A stretch of DNA of 44,587 bases from NCBI GenBank assembly GCA_032718475.1, contig JAUCBJ010008855.1:1-44587 (forward strand), in the 5' to 3' direction. A program made the position numbers and the translations under genes. The notes beneath the pieces are model-generated. The model had not been told where the DNA came from, ran no database searches, and worked only from the letters and a program-made list of their open reading frames with translations. Positions 12,546-21,680 of this stretch are shown here, one piece after another (the stretch's first letter is position 1; every line of letters starts with the position of its first letter). The stretch comes from Nemertoderma westbladi. Taxonomy: Eukaryota > Xenacoelomorpha > Nemertodermatida > Nemertodermatidae.

Positions 12546-12912
12546 TACTACAAGGATCGGCATGCTGCATTGCAGCTGCATTTGTAAGAATGCTGTGCTG
12601 GCTTATCGACAAAATTGCACCGCCACAACTCCCTATCACCCATGACATTTGCTAGATCATCCGCATCTTCAAGGCCAGTGTCCTTTACGATGCGTCTGAA
12701 GAAAGTCATGGGCTGTCCACCATGCTTATTCACTCCATGAGGCTGCCAAAGTACAAGATTATGCACTGGCTGGTCCTCACGGCGAAAGCAATGTCCTGCA
12801 AAGCGGAGGCAATTTTGTTCTAGTGTCAAGCTTGGGGGAACCAATGAGACACCTCCAATGTTATATAGTGTCTGGTTGGAGATGTGTGCATTGTACTTGA
12901 CACAATGAACCC
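12546..12912 (-). mobile_element. 5'-truncated LINE 3' fragment inserted in Gypsy relic
   Basis: A 367-bp fragment encoding the RT C-terminal end (starts HCVKYNAHISNQTLYNIGG) and a short 3' end. It is nearly identical in protein and DNA to the 3' end of the LINE at 29018-31467. The 10-bp sequence GAAAATCTGC occurs at both borders (12536-12545 and 12913-12922), a target-site duplication. The element-side 3' end is GATCCTTGTAGTA in minus-strand sense. 5' truncation plus TSD is the normal outcome of target-primed reverse transcription. Confidence 0.9.
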
Positions 12913-12922
12913 GAAAATCTGC

Positions 12923-13043
12923 ACTGCGGCATGGGATCAGCATAAAGAGGCTCCTTTGGGCGGGCGGCGTGGTGTGTGAGCCATTCACTACTTGCTCCAA
13001 CGGATTGACAATGTGAGGCTCTGTATCTTTCGTAAACTACCAT
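12923..13043 (-). pseudogene. Ty3/Gypsy integrase relic, upstream part
   Basis: The minus-strand frame reads ARPKEPLYADPMPQCRF, which fits the linker between the zinc-binding HHCC region and the catalytic core of Gypsy integrases (typically PxEPLxxDPxPxxPFQ). The continuation, ADFLSLASRNYLATVDR, is found across the 367-bp LINE insertion, so the two parts were one domain before the insertion. Confidence 0.7.
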
Positions 13044-13044
13044 G

Positions 13045-13100
13045 GGGGTTGGGAGAGCAGAAGATATCTCATACCATCTTAATATATCATATCACACTGG
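13045..13100. repeat. Direct repeat flanking Gypsy relic, right copy
   Basis: See the copy at 11745-11810. It lies within a few bases of the preserved Gypsy sequence, so if it is LTR sequence almost the whole internal region upstream of integrase has been lost. Confidence 0.45.
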
Positions 13101-13124
13101 TATTATCATGGCAAAGCCCAAGTC

Positions 13125-14419
13125 TCTGAGTTTATCTGTTATCTAGCTTATCTCTCTTTCTCTTTTGCTTTTGCAGAACCAGAAAAAAAGATGACTGTGT
13201 AGGACATCCCACATAATTGCAAATGTGTCTCCTAATGATTATAAAATGATCAGTTGAATGAATGATTTCATCAGGCTAGGTTTATTTTGAACATGTGTGG
13301 CATTGACACATGGTCGAACTACTAAGGTTTCAACGTGCTAGAATTGGCTCCAATAAAAACATACCTTTAAATTTATGCTTTGCTTTATGGAAAACACTAT
13401 AGTTGCCAAGCAAGATTAAACTGGTTTAAACAGTTTTTATTGTAAACTGTTGAATTGCTCTGCAGCGATTATATCCTATTATACCTTTTTCTTAAAAGCA
13501 GTCGATTGGTCTTAAATTCTCTTGAGGAGACTTTTTCCAACACATCTCCACGAGTATGCAGTGCAACAGTCATTGGCATTATCCATATCAGTCCTCAGAA
13601 GAGAAATAAAATTGTTAGGCATAACATACTGTATTTTAGACCTGATTGCGAAATATTGTCCATCTTAGACCACAGAAGTGAAAGAAAGTTTGTTAGGCTT
13701 TATGATTGAAAAACTAATTGATTGATTGACATTTCTGACACACAAATACTGCCTATGACAATTTAAATTTAACATTACATCCCAACATAATGTGTACCCA
13801 CATTACACATTATACAAAATATTATTTTTATAGACTTTGATAAGGGGAATTTTGCACCTTACATTTTTATTACCTTGGCAACAACACTATAACAATTTCA
13901 AAAACATATTTTATGAATCTTAGCCGTCTATTGTACCCAACCAACCATTGGTGATGAAAATATTATTAAAATGACCCTCCGGAAATACTGACAGCTTAGG
14001 TTAGAAATCTGGTGTAAGAGCCAAAGGTCTGTATTACAGGTTTATTTATTTTTGGTTTGCCACATTTGCTTCCACTGCATTTGGATACACTGAATCATTT
14101 GATTTTGCTGGGGTCCTAATAGTGGATATTTAGGACCTCTTTTACTTCATTATTACACTCTATTCTTCAGAACTGCCATAGATAACCATAATTAAATGGG
14201 GTGGTGATATTCCTCATCCTGGAAGCAGAAGCAAAATCTTTTTAGAAATTTTAATTTCGATGATGTAATGGTGAACTGTTGAAGTCATTACTTCTCAGAT
14301 GTTGTTAGATGCTAATAAGAAGCAATTTTCAATATTGGTATATTTCTTATTTCAATTTTTTATTATCAATGATTTTTTTTATTCTTCCTTTTATTAGCAT
14401 GAACCTAAACCTCATAAAA
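13125..14419. other. Intergenic, nothing recognised
   Basis: AT-rich with no supportable reading frame. The 84-codon frame at 13455-13709 has no known domain. Confidence 0.5.
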
Positions 14420-14640
14420 GGTCAGGGTAGCTCAGTTGGTTGACCGCATTCTAGCCCCTCTATTGAGCAGATTCTAGCCCCATCAGGGTCCTCTCCGCCT
14501 TTCATCCACTGGGTTCGATAAAATGAATACCAGTTAAATTAATGTGAGCAAAACTAGGGATAGAGGTTCTGTCCATCACTCGATCATTTGAAATTTGGAT
14601 TTGTAGGCCATGTTCATGATATCTATGGGAATAGATATGG
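14420..14640 (+). repeat. tRNA-derived SINE-like element
   Basis: TAGCTCAGTTGG at 14428-14439 is a perfect RNA polymerase III A box, and GGTTCGA at 14512-14518 is the core of a B box, about 80 bp downstream. The sequence between cannot fold as a full tRNA (no anticodon arm or acceptor stem seen), so a SINE head is more likely than a tRNA gene. The 3' limit is uncertain; no poly-A tail or TSD was identified. Confidence 0.5.
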
Positions 14641-14691
14641 AGTTTGGCAGAGTTCTCTACCATCAAACTAATCTCCAGGATTGGGAATGAT

Positions 14692-14850
14692 CTTCTCTGG
14701 GACTCTATTATATTCTCTTGGACTCTATTATATTCTCTTGGACTCTATTATATTCTCTTGGACTCTATTATCTTCTCTTGGACTCTATTATCTTCTCTTG
14801 GACTCTATTATCTTCTCTTGGACTCTATTATTATCTTATCTTGGTCTCTA
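14692..14850 (+). repeat. 20-bp minisatellite
   Basis: About eight copies of a 20-bp unit, GACTCTATTATNTTCTCTTG. Early copies have TATATTC, later ones TATCTTC, so the array changes variant once along its length. Because 20 is not a multiple of 3 and the unit lacks stops, all three plus frames are open with the same repeated peptide; these are not genes. Confidence 0.95.
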
Positions 14851-14854
14851 TTTT

Positions 14855-14990
14855 CTTCTTTTCTCTACCCTATGCAAGTCCTTGCCGGGATCTTGCTGAT
14901 GAGGACACCAGCTCCCTGGATGGTATAAAGTTATACCAGAATGTTACACAATGTAATGTTCACAGAATATGCAGAGATGCTTTAAATTTA
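14855..14990 (+). pseudogene. LINE RT C-terminal scrap
   Basis: The frame reads LPYASPCRDLADEDTSSLDG, which matches LLYGSPCWALTAEDTKSLDG of the LINE at 29018-31467 (near 31020-31080). The DNA also aligns at roughly three quarters identity by eye and continues a little further. The scrap starts immediately after the 20-bp minisatellite. Confidence 0.7.
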
Positions 14991-16025
14991 TGGAGGCAAC
15001 TCTTTACGAAAATCTAGCCCTACCCTAATCTATCCTTACACTTACAGCTAGCTACCAGTCACTGTCATCACCAGGAGGATCAGTATTATGAAAACACCTT
15101 GATTTGAGCTGACCATTTAGTCAGTCTTTGCCTGTTAACAAAGAAAGACGAGTTCTGTGTTGGGGGCGATTTGTTTCTAGATCTGCTGGCATTCCAACAT
15201 TGTGCAGGCCGATAATGTCATGTTTGTTACCCACCTGTGCTAAGCCGAGCGTTAAGGGAACCCTGTGTATAATCCTGCCATCCTTTTCATACACATTTAT
15301 TGTTCGGTAATATTTCTCACGTGCCACCTTACCTTGGGGCTTTCTAATTGAGACAACAGAATCTGATCTCTCTATACATGATGTTTGTGAAGTAAAATGC
15401 ATTACTGATGCTGAGTGATATAGATGAATGAATGTACTATTCATACATAGATTATTAAGGAATTTGTTACATAGGTATGTAAATACAGCTACAATTTAGT
15501 ACATAAGTAATAATATTTTACCCATATTGAGGTTTCGTAATGTATCACTTTATACGAGGTTAGCTAGAAAAAGACTCATAATCCAATGGAATTTTTCAAA
15601 TAATTAAATATGTTGACAAGCGTTTAAGCCGAAACACTAAGGATATATTTTAAGTAATAAGCGAGTCCTTATCTTTCCAGCACTATTAAAACAACTATAA
15701 CTATATTCATTCTGAGGATGTGCGTTTCATCTGGTTTTTTTGTTTTATTTGATCGATTTTTTATTATGAATTATACCTATACCATGCTTATTTTGTAGAC
15801 ATAACCATTTTAGTGTATTCCATATAAAATGCAAAAAGTAATAGAAAAAACAAATCCGTATTCTTAGATGGGCAATTGAGAGGCACTACGTTCCAAACTA
15901 GATTTATATCTAGCAATACAAAAAAACCTTAAATAATAAACCAATAATTATTTTTGAATTTTTTTATTTTTTCAACAAAACTATGTTCTGCGGATAAACC
16001 ACGAAAATAAAAATATTGCCAGTAG
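14991..16025. other. Intergenic; one unassigned frame
   Basis: A 107-codon minus-strand frame (15121-15444) has unusually even composition and could be a relic, but I recognise no family. The rest is AT-rich and shows nothing. Confidence 0.4.
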
Positions 16026-16030
16026 AAATA

Positions 16031-16961
16031 TCTCGAGTAAAATATCGCAATAAAAATTGACAATAATTGTTGGAAAAGAACACTACATAATACCACTAGT
16101 TACCAACGAAAACACTAGCTACCATCGAAACCACTAGCTCATTGGAAACACTAGCTACCATCGAAACTACTAGCTACCATTGAAAATACTAGCTACCATC
16201 GAAACCACTAGCTACCATTGAAAACACTAGCTACCATTGAAACCACTAGCTACCATTAAAAATACTAGCTACCATCGAAACTACTAGCTACCATTGAAAA
16301 TACTAGCTACCGTCGAAACCACTACCTACCATTGAAAACACTAGCTACCATCGAAACCACTAGCTCATTGGAAACACTAGCTACCATCGAAACTACTAGC
16401 TACCATTGAAAATACTAGCTACCATCGAAACCACTAGCTACCTTTGAAAACACTAGCTACCATCGAAACCACTAGCTACCATTAAAAATACTAGCTACCA
16501 TCGAAACTACTAGCTCCCATTGAAAATACTAGCTACCATCGAAACCACTAGCTACCATTGAAAACACTAGCTACCATCGAAACCACCAGCTACCATCGAA
16601 ACCACTAGCTACCATTGAAAGCAATAGCTACCATCGAAACCACTAGCTACCATTGAAAACACTAGCTACCATCGAAACCACCAGCTACCATCGAAACCAC
16701 TAGCTACCATTGAAAGCATTAGCTACCATCGAAACCACTAGCTACCATTGAAAACACTAGCTACCATCGGAACCATTAGCTACCATTGAAAACACTAGCT
16801 ACCATCGAGACCACTAGCTACCATCGAAAACACTAGCTACCATCGAAAACTCTAGCTTCCATCGAGACCACTAGCTACCACCGAAAACACTAGCTACAAT
16901 ATCTAAAACACTAGCTACCTTGAAAATGTATTCCACTTGCGATATTTTTACTCTCAATATC
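16031..16961. repeat. Inverted flanks of the 19-bp satellite
   Basis: TCTCGAGTAAAATATCGCAA (16031-16050) is matched in reverse complement at about 16937-16956 (TTGCGATATTTTTACTCTCA), with two differences. Further CGCGATATTTTTACTC-type repeats continue from 16960 to about 17095. The satellite lies between these inverted blocks. Confidence 0.6.
16095..16925 (+). repeat. 19-bp satellite with 38-bp higher-order period
   Basis: Roughly 43 units of ACTAGCTACCATYGAAANC. Two variants alternate over much of the array (CATCGAAACC and CATTGAAAAC), giving a 38-bp dimer. A few units are shortened (ACTAGCTCATTGGAAAC at about 16131 and 16360). A larger duplication is visible inside the array. A lone unit occurs at 892-909. 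Confidence 0.97.
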
Positions 16962-17603
16962 TTTAATCACGAAATTATTACTCCTGATACCTTTGCGCAC
17001 GCTATTTTTACTCTCGATAATTTTCCTCGCGATATTTTCGATATTCTTCATCTGATATTTTTTCGCGATATTTTTAAGTATCGATAATTTTCACCAATAA
17101 ACCGTTTTAGACGTGTGGAGGCAGGCAGCCCACGGTTCAGAAAGGTAGGAATATAATAATAGGGTGAAATAATATAAAGTGATACATACAACTAGATACG
17201 ACAATAATAATGTGTATTATGTAATTTATTAAGATATTAATATTATTATATATTATATTAAATACTATTATGTAGCTATTCATACATAAACCGCAATTAA
17301 AATATTCGTTAAAAAACAAAAAAAAGGTAACAAACTAATGGAAAGAAATAATACTCAATCCTCAGTAAGAGAATATTTCATTGACATATGTGCTGCATTC
17401 ACTTTTTCTTACTTCTAACCTGCTGGCTGTTGACCTTAATTTCGTATTACTAATATAATAAAGATCACTATAATTAATATAAATTTGAAGAATAACGTAT
17501 TAGAGTTGGAAAGCGAATTGGAAGCGGATGTATAATAAATTGGAACAGAAGAATCTAATATCTAAACCAGTTAAAAACATCGAATAGAATCGGTCACTGG
17601 GAA

Positions 17604-18362
17604 ATGGATCAGCAGAGCGTGATTAATATTTCCGACACCATTATCTCAGACGACCCCAACGTGAACAATTGGGGGAGGCTCTTCTTCGGCGGAGTAGAGC
17701 TAGACCATTCGGATATTACTTCACTCGAAGGTTCAAACTGGCTCACTGGTACAATTATCGAATCTATCATCAAGTTCTTCTGCAGCGAATCATTAACCAC
17801 GCGTTCATGTGTGTTCAACCTCCAGTTCATTCACACCTATCGCAGTCGTGGATATAAGGCAATTGAGACCTGGACATCCCAGGCTGATCATCCGCTCTTC
17901 TACGACTACCTGTTCTTCCCGATCCTCGTTCGTAGTAATTCCAAGGGACAGCTGAACCACTGGGGTCTTGCAGTGCTCATACCACATGAAAAGAGTATCA
18001 GATATTTCGACTCGCTCGCAGGTTTTGATCAGGAGGTCATTGACCTGATCTCGGACTGGACTTTAAAGGAAGCAGTCAAGGTAGGTTTGGGCAACTTCAA
18101 TATCACCGCATCAGCAGAAATACATCAACCAATTCAGGACAACAGTTACCAGTGTGGTGTCTATGTGTGTCAGTACGCAAAAGCCTTGCTAAATAATGGT
18201 GACATCTCAGGGGTCAATGACCGATCAACCGCTGGACTCAGGGTCAATCTGCTGCAGCTTATTAAAGACCATAACCAGCCACCAGAAGCCACACCGCCAG
18301 TAGACACATCGCCAAAAGCCACTCCGCTAGAAGCCACAACGACAGATACCACAACGCCATAA
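17604..18362 (+). CDS. Ulp1/SENP-type C48 cysteine protease domain of LINE
   Basis: A 252-codon frame with the full catalytic set of ubiquitin-like-protein proteases: His119 in LNHWGLAV, Asp136 in RYFDSLAG, Gln178 in PIQDNSYQCGVYVC and Cys184 in the same motif. In cells this fold cuts SUMO or related modifiers; in LINEs its substrate is unknown. The ATG at 17604 has G at -3 and G at +4. From about residue 227 the protein becomes a Pro/Thr/Ala linker of PEATPP/PKATPL/EATTT units and ends at a TAA. The codon after the repeat proline, where GAA or AAA occurs in sister units, is TAA, so the stop looks like a point change in a repeat. Downstream sequence stays open in the same frame into the RT region, so this is probably the N-terminal part of one polyprotein. 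Confidence 0.9.
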   Translation: MDQQSVINISDTIISDDPNVNNWGRLFFGGVELDHSDITSLEGSNWLTGTIIESIIKFFCSESLTTRSCVFNLQFIHTYRSRGYKAIETWTSQADHPLFYDYLFFPILVRSNSKGQLNHWGLAVLIPHEKSIRYFDSLAGFDQEVIDLISDWTLKEAVKVGLGNFNITASAEIHQPIQDNSYQCGVYVCQYAKALLNNGDISGVNDRSTAGLRVNLLQLIKDHNQPPEATPPVDTSPKATPLEATTTDTTTP

Positions 18363-21300
18363 GCCACATCACGCCAGACCCTAACTCCCACAGTATCTTT
18401 CGCTGCACACAGCATCAATCACCAACCCAAACCCACTGGAATATGTAGCGAGAACAATGTCAGTTCATGTGACGCCACTGGAAAGTTTCCGTGCCCAGTA
18501 TGTGGCCGTATGTTTGCCCGAAGCGTCAATAACGGTCGGCTTCGCCCACACGGTCCGCATGGCAACCAGTGTACGGGATCTGGATCGTTGCTCACACCAG
18601 CTGAAACTCTTACCGTTACTAGCCAATCAGGTCATCCCAAAACGGCGCCTGGCCTTTCCTCGTCATCCTCCAGAGTAAGCCTACTGGAAAAGTTGCTTGG
18701 AAACCGCCAGAGACAAGTGAAACATGTTCCCAGAGGATCCCGGAGCAATCTAGCTGATCTTCTACGAGAGATTATGAACTCCATCACTTCCGATCCGAAA
18801 AATGAAGACAATTGGGAAAGATTGCTTATGGTGGGACACGCCTGCCTTGCTGTACCAAAGCGTGGGGGTAGAAGGCACCAAAAGTCGTTAGCTAGTATAA
18901 TAAACCTACGCATCGTTGCATATCGTGCAGGCTGCGTGAACCTTGAGCCCGAACCCCCACGTCAGTACCGAACAAATGCTAGGAAGAGAGATGATTTAAC
19001 TCGCTTGGCAACCTTGGTGGCAGAGAAAATTGATGAGGGTGACGTAAAGGGAGCGATAAGGCCTGCCTCCTCAACAGATACCATGGCCCCTAACAACTCT
19101 GAGACTCTGGAGAAATTGAAGTCCAAACATCCACCTTGCCCTCCAGACAGACGACAACTACCACCGATGACTGAGAGCCTCGCCCCTCCGGCCACCCCTG
19201 ACATCATCAGGAAATTAATTAACTCCTTCCCCAACGGAAGTGCTGGAGGTCCAGATGGAATACGACCACAAATTTGGAAAGACCTCATAAGCCTATCCAC
19301 TGGAGAATCTGGATCCCGTTTGCTCGGAGCGCTCTGCAAACTCGTTGACTGCATCATTGACGGCAAAACACCAGCCTCAGTCTGCCCGACCGAATTCGGA
19401 GCAAACTTGTTTGCCTTCGCGACGCCAGGGAAGATCAGACCTATAGCAGTAGGCAACTCGCTGCGGCGGCTCTGCTCTAAATATGCCGGACATCTAGCAA
19501 AGGAGAAGCGGTGCAACTCGTATGGAATTGTGCAGTTAGGTATCGGCACCAAGAATGGTGCTGAGGCTGTCGCACACGCGACTAGGTCAATGACCACCGC
19601 CACTAATGATGACTACACGGTGCTGTTGAAGGTAGACTTTAGCAACGCATTTAATACTCTCCGGCGCGACTCGTTCCTTGAACATATTTATGATCACACA
19701 CCAGTAATATACAACTATGCACTTTCAGCATATGGAAACAGCAGCCACCTCATCTACGCAGACACCGTACTATCTTCTGAAGAGGGCCTTCACCAAGGCG
19801 ACCCAGAGGGGCCATATATCTTTGGCGACACTGTCAACCCACTGGCCCAGTCAATGAAGTCAAACTTCAACACATGGTATCTGGATGATGGAAACCAAGC
19901 TGACCAGTACCCCGTTGTGCTCGCGGATCTGCAAAAGATAATGTCGGAAGGTGCTGCACTAGGTCTCAAAGTAAACCCCTCCAAGTGCGAGCTATATTTC
20001 CTGGGTAATGTTCCACCAATTGATCGCCAACGGATAGAGAAAGAATTTGACGCCATATGCCCAAGTATCAAGTTCCCACCAACGGAGGATCTAATCATGC
20101 TAGGCGCGCCCATTGGTACTAATGCAATCAAATCATGCCTGAATAAGAAAGTCAGCAACCTCACAACACTAAGTAGTCGTCTCCACCTACTTGACAACCA
20201 CCATGGCTTCTTCCTCCTGAAGAACTCCATCTCTATACCCCGGCTTATGTATTTCCTTCGGTCTGCCCCATGTTTTTCATTTCCAGAGCTACTTGATGAC
20301 TACGATAAGACGCTGCGCAGCGCACTGGAATCCGTTTCCAACACCCGGATTAACGACTCAGCTTGGAAGCAAGCATGCCTGCCGGCCCGGATGGGAGGCC
20401 TCGGTATTAGTTCAGCCACATTGCTCGCACCACCTGCCTTCTTGGCATCCGCGGCTATGTGTGAGGAACTCTCTAGCCGACTCTTCACCACTTCTCAGCG
20501 CAGCCCAGACCAAACATTGGAAATCGCAATGGATCTATGGAAATCCTCAGTCACACCGGAATCAGTGCCACCAACTAGCACCAACCAGAAATCTTGGACA
20601 ACACCAATCCACGAAGTCAACCTTGCTTCACTTCACACCTCCGCCTCACCCCACGATATTGCCCGGCTCAACTCGGTGGAAGACCCAACCGCAGGTTGTT
20701 GGCTCGATGCTATTCCAAGTTCTGCTTTGGGCCTCAAGTTAACGGACGCTCAGTTCAGGATCTCCATCGCGACCCGCCTCGGATGCCAGGTTACCGAGCC
20801 CCATGAGTGTACCAGGTGTGGCACTGCTGTTGAAGCTGACGGCCTACACGGACTCTCGTGCCAACGAAGCGCTGGCCGGTTGCCTCGCCACACAATGATC
20901 AATGAGATCGTAAAGCGGGCACTGGCTAGCTGTGACGTACCATCCATCCTAGAACCACCGGGTCTATGCCGAGGGGATGGCAAACGAGTAGACGGTATGT
21001 CCCTAGTCCCTTGGTCCAGGGGCAAAACGCTGACATGGGACGCCACGGTTGTACACCCACTCGCCCAAAGCCACCTGGCAACAAGCATACATACCGGCGG
21101 ACGTGCTGCTGAAAACCAGGAAACCCTCAAGATCAGGAAATATCAGGAGCTTATTGACCAGGGTTTCCTGTTCACGCCAGTCGCCTTTGAAACGTTTGGT
21201 CGCCCCGGTCCGGCAACGGAAGTTTTCCTGAAGGAGGTCGGTAGGAGGATACATTTATCAACACAGGATCCTCGCTCTCATCGTTTCCTGCTTCAGCGCA

Positions 21301-21392
21301 TCGCGGTCGCAATACTCGTTGGGAACTCGGCCGCAGTCCTCGGTACAGTTGAATCTCCGTCAGAGGGCCTATTCGATATCCTAGGCATCTAG
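18363..21392 (+). CDS. Reverse transcriptase / restriction-like endonuclease of LINE
   Basis: Open from 18363 to the TAG at 21390. The first ATG (18510) falls inside a zinc finger whose cysteines are at 18492 (CPVC) and 18501, with His and Cys partners near 18558 and 18579, so it is unlikely to be the true start. Counting from 18510: a GPDGIRPQIWKDL thumb-proximal block (about 245-257), RT blocks KVDFSNAFNTL (first Asp), GLHQGDPEGPYIF and WYLDDG (Asp459, Asp460), a C-terminal zinc knuckle with Cys767, Cys770, His780 and Cys784, then the nuclease with Asp828 and Asp844 (KRVDG...WDAT). All expected catalytic residues are present. It would nick its target and copy its RNA there. No frameshift was found over about 1,000 codons, which suggests recent activity. 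Confidence 0.92.
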   Translation, partial: ATSRQTLTPTVSFAAHSINHQPKPTGICSENNVSSCDATGKFPCPVCGRMFARSVNNGRLRPHGPHGNQCTGSGSLLTPAETLTVTSQSGHPKTAPGLSSSSSRVSLLEKLLGNRQRQVKHVPRGSRSNLADLLREIMNSITSDPKNEDNWERLLMVGHACLAVPKRGGRRHQKSLASIINLRIVAYRAGCVNLEPEPPRQYRTNARKRDDLTRLATLVAEKIDEGDVKGAIRPASSTDTMAPNNSETLEKLKSKHPPCPPDRRQLPPMTESLAPPATPDIIRKLINSFPNGSAGGPDGIRPQIWKDLISLSTGESGSRLLGALCKLVDCIIDGKTPASVCPTEFGANLFAFATPGKIRPIAVGNSLRRLCSKYAGHLAKEKRCNSYGIVQLGIGTKNGAEAVAHATRSMTTATNDDYTVLLKVDFSNAFNTLRRDSFLEHIYDHTPVIYNYALSAYGNSSHLIYADTVLSSEEGLHQGDPEGPYIFGDTVNPLAQSMKSNFNTWYLDDGNQADQYPVVLADLQKIMSEGAALGLKVNPSKCELYFLGNVPPIDRQRIEKEFDAICPSIKFPPTEDLIMLGAPIGTNAIKSCLNKKVSNLTTLSSRLHLLDNHHGFFLLKNSISIPRLMYFLRSAPCFSFPELLDDYDKTLRSALESVSNTRINDSAWKQACLPARMGGLGISSATLLAPPAFLASAAMCEELSSRLFTTSQRSPDQTLEIAMDLWKSSVTPESVPPTSTNQKSWTTPIHEVNLASLHTSASPHDIARLNSVEDPTAGCWLDAIPSSALGLKLTDAQFRISIATRLGCQVTEPHECTRCGTAVEADGLHGLSCQRSAGRLPRHTMINEIVKRALASCDVPSILEPPGLCRGDGKRVDGMSLVPWSRGKTLTWDATVVHPLAQSHLATSIHTGGRAAENQETLKIRKYQELIDQGFLFTPVAFETFGRPGPATEVFLKEVGRRIHLSTQDPRSHRFLLQRIAVAILVGNSAAVLGTVESPSEGLFDILGI

Positions 21393-21680
21393 ATTGCACC
21401 TCTTCCGGCACCTGGACTATATATATGAAGGAAGAAGGAAGGGCAGACTGACAGAAGGGCCAATAGCAAAGCAATCTGTTAATGGTGATGGACATAAAAG
21501 ACAGTTGCAAAGAACTGGAACTTTATAGCAAGAAGAATAGGATGGGTTATTTGAATTGTTGGGACAAGCACCGACCACTATAATATCTTATTGTTTACAT
21601 TATTTAATTATTAATATTAATATAATTTAGGTTGATCATAATATAAAATAAATAATAACATCCTAAATAAAAAAAAAATT
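21393..21680 (+). other. 3' untranslated tail of the Ulp1-RT LINE
   Basis: AT-rich sequence after the RT stop, with a run of about ten A bases near 21667-21680. R2-group elements recognise their own 3' RNA during priming; no structure could be assigned by eye. The exact 3' boundary is not known. Confidence 0.45.

Larger units (their letters stand above)
17604..21680 (+). mobile_element. Ulp1-bearing REL-endonuclease LINE (NeSL/R2/Utopia-like)
   Basis: One plus-strand frame from the ATG at 17604 to the TAG at 21390-21392, broken only by a TAA at 18360-18362, encodes in order an Ulp1/C48 protease, a zinc finger, a reverse transcriptase with WYLDDG, and a CCHC plus restriction-like endonuclease domain. 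The 3' untranslated part ends near an A-rich run at about 21667-21680. The architecture is that of site-specific LINEs of the R2 group, of which NeSL and Utopia lineages are known to carry Ulp1 proteases. I see no U2 snRNA, rRNA or spliced-leader sequence at either flank, so the target cannot be named. Confidence 0.85.

Noticed and set aside
14420-14530. Functional tRNA gene
   Set aside because: A and B box cores are present but about 80 bp apart, and no acceptor stem or anticodon arm can be formed; a SINE head explains it better.
14644-15017. Overlapping plus-strand proteins of 72-99 residues
   Set aside because: They are the three frames of a 20-bp repeat without stop codons.
15121-15444. 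107-residue minus-strand ORF as a gene
   Set aside because: No recognisable domain, no start context or neighbours to support it; noted only as unassigned.
17100-17603. U2 snRNA, rRNA or spliced-leader target next to the Ulp1-RT LINE
   Set aside because: No conserved part of these genes is visible at either flank.
18632-21510. Minus-strand and alternate-frame ORFs across the RT gene
   Set aside because: Antisense or shifted shadows of a gene with all catalytic motifs in the main frame.
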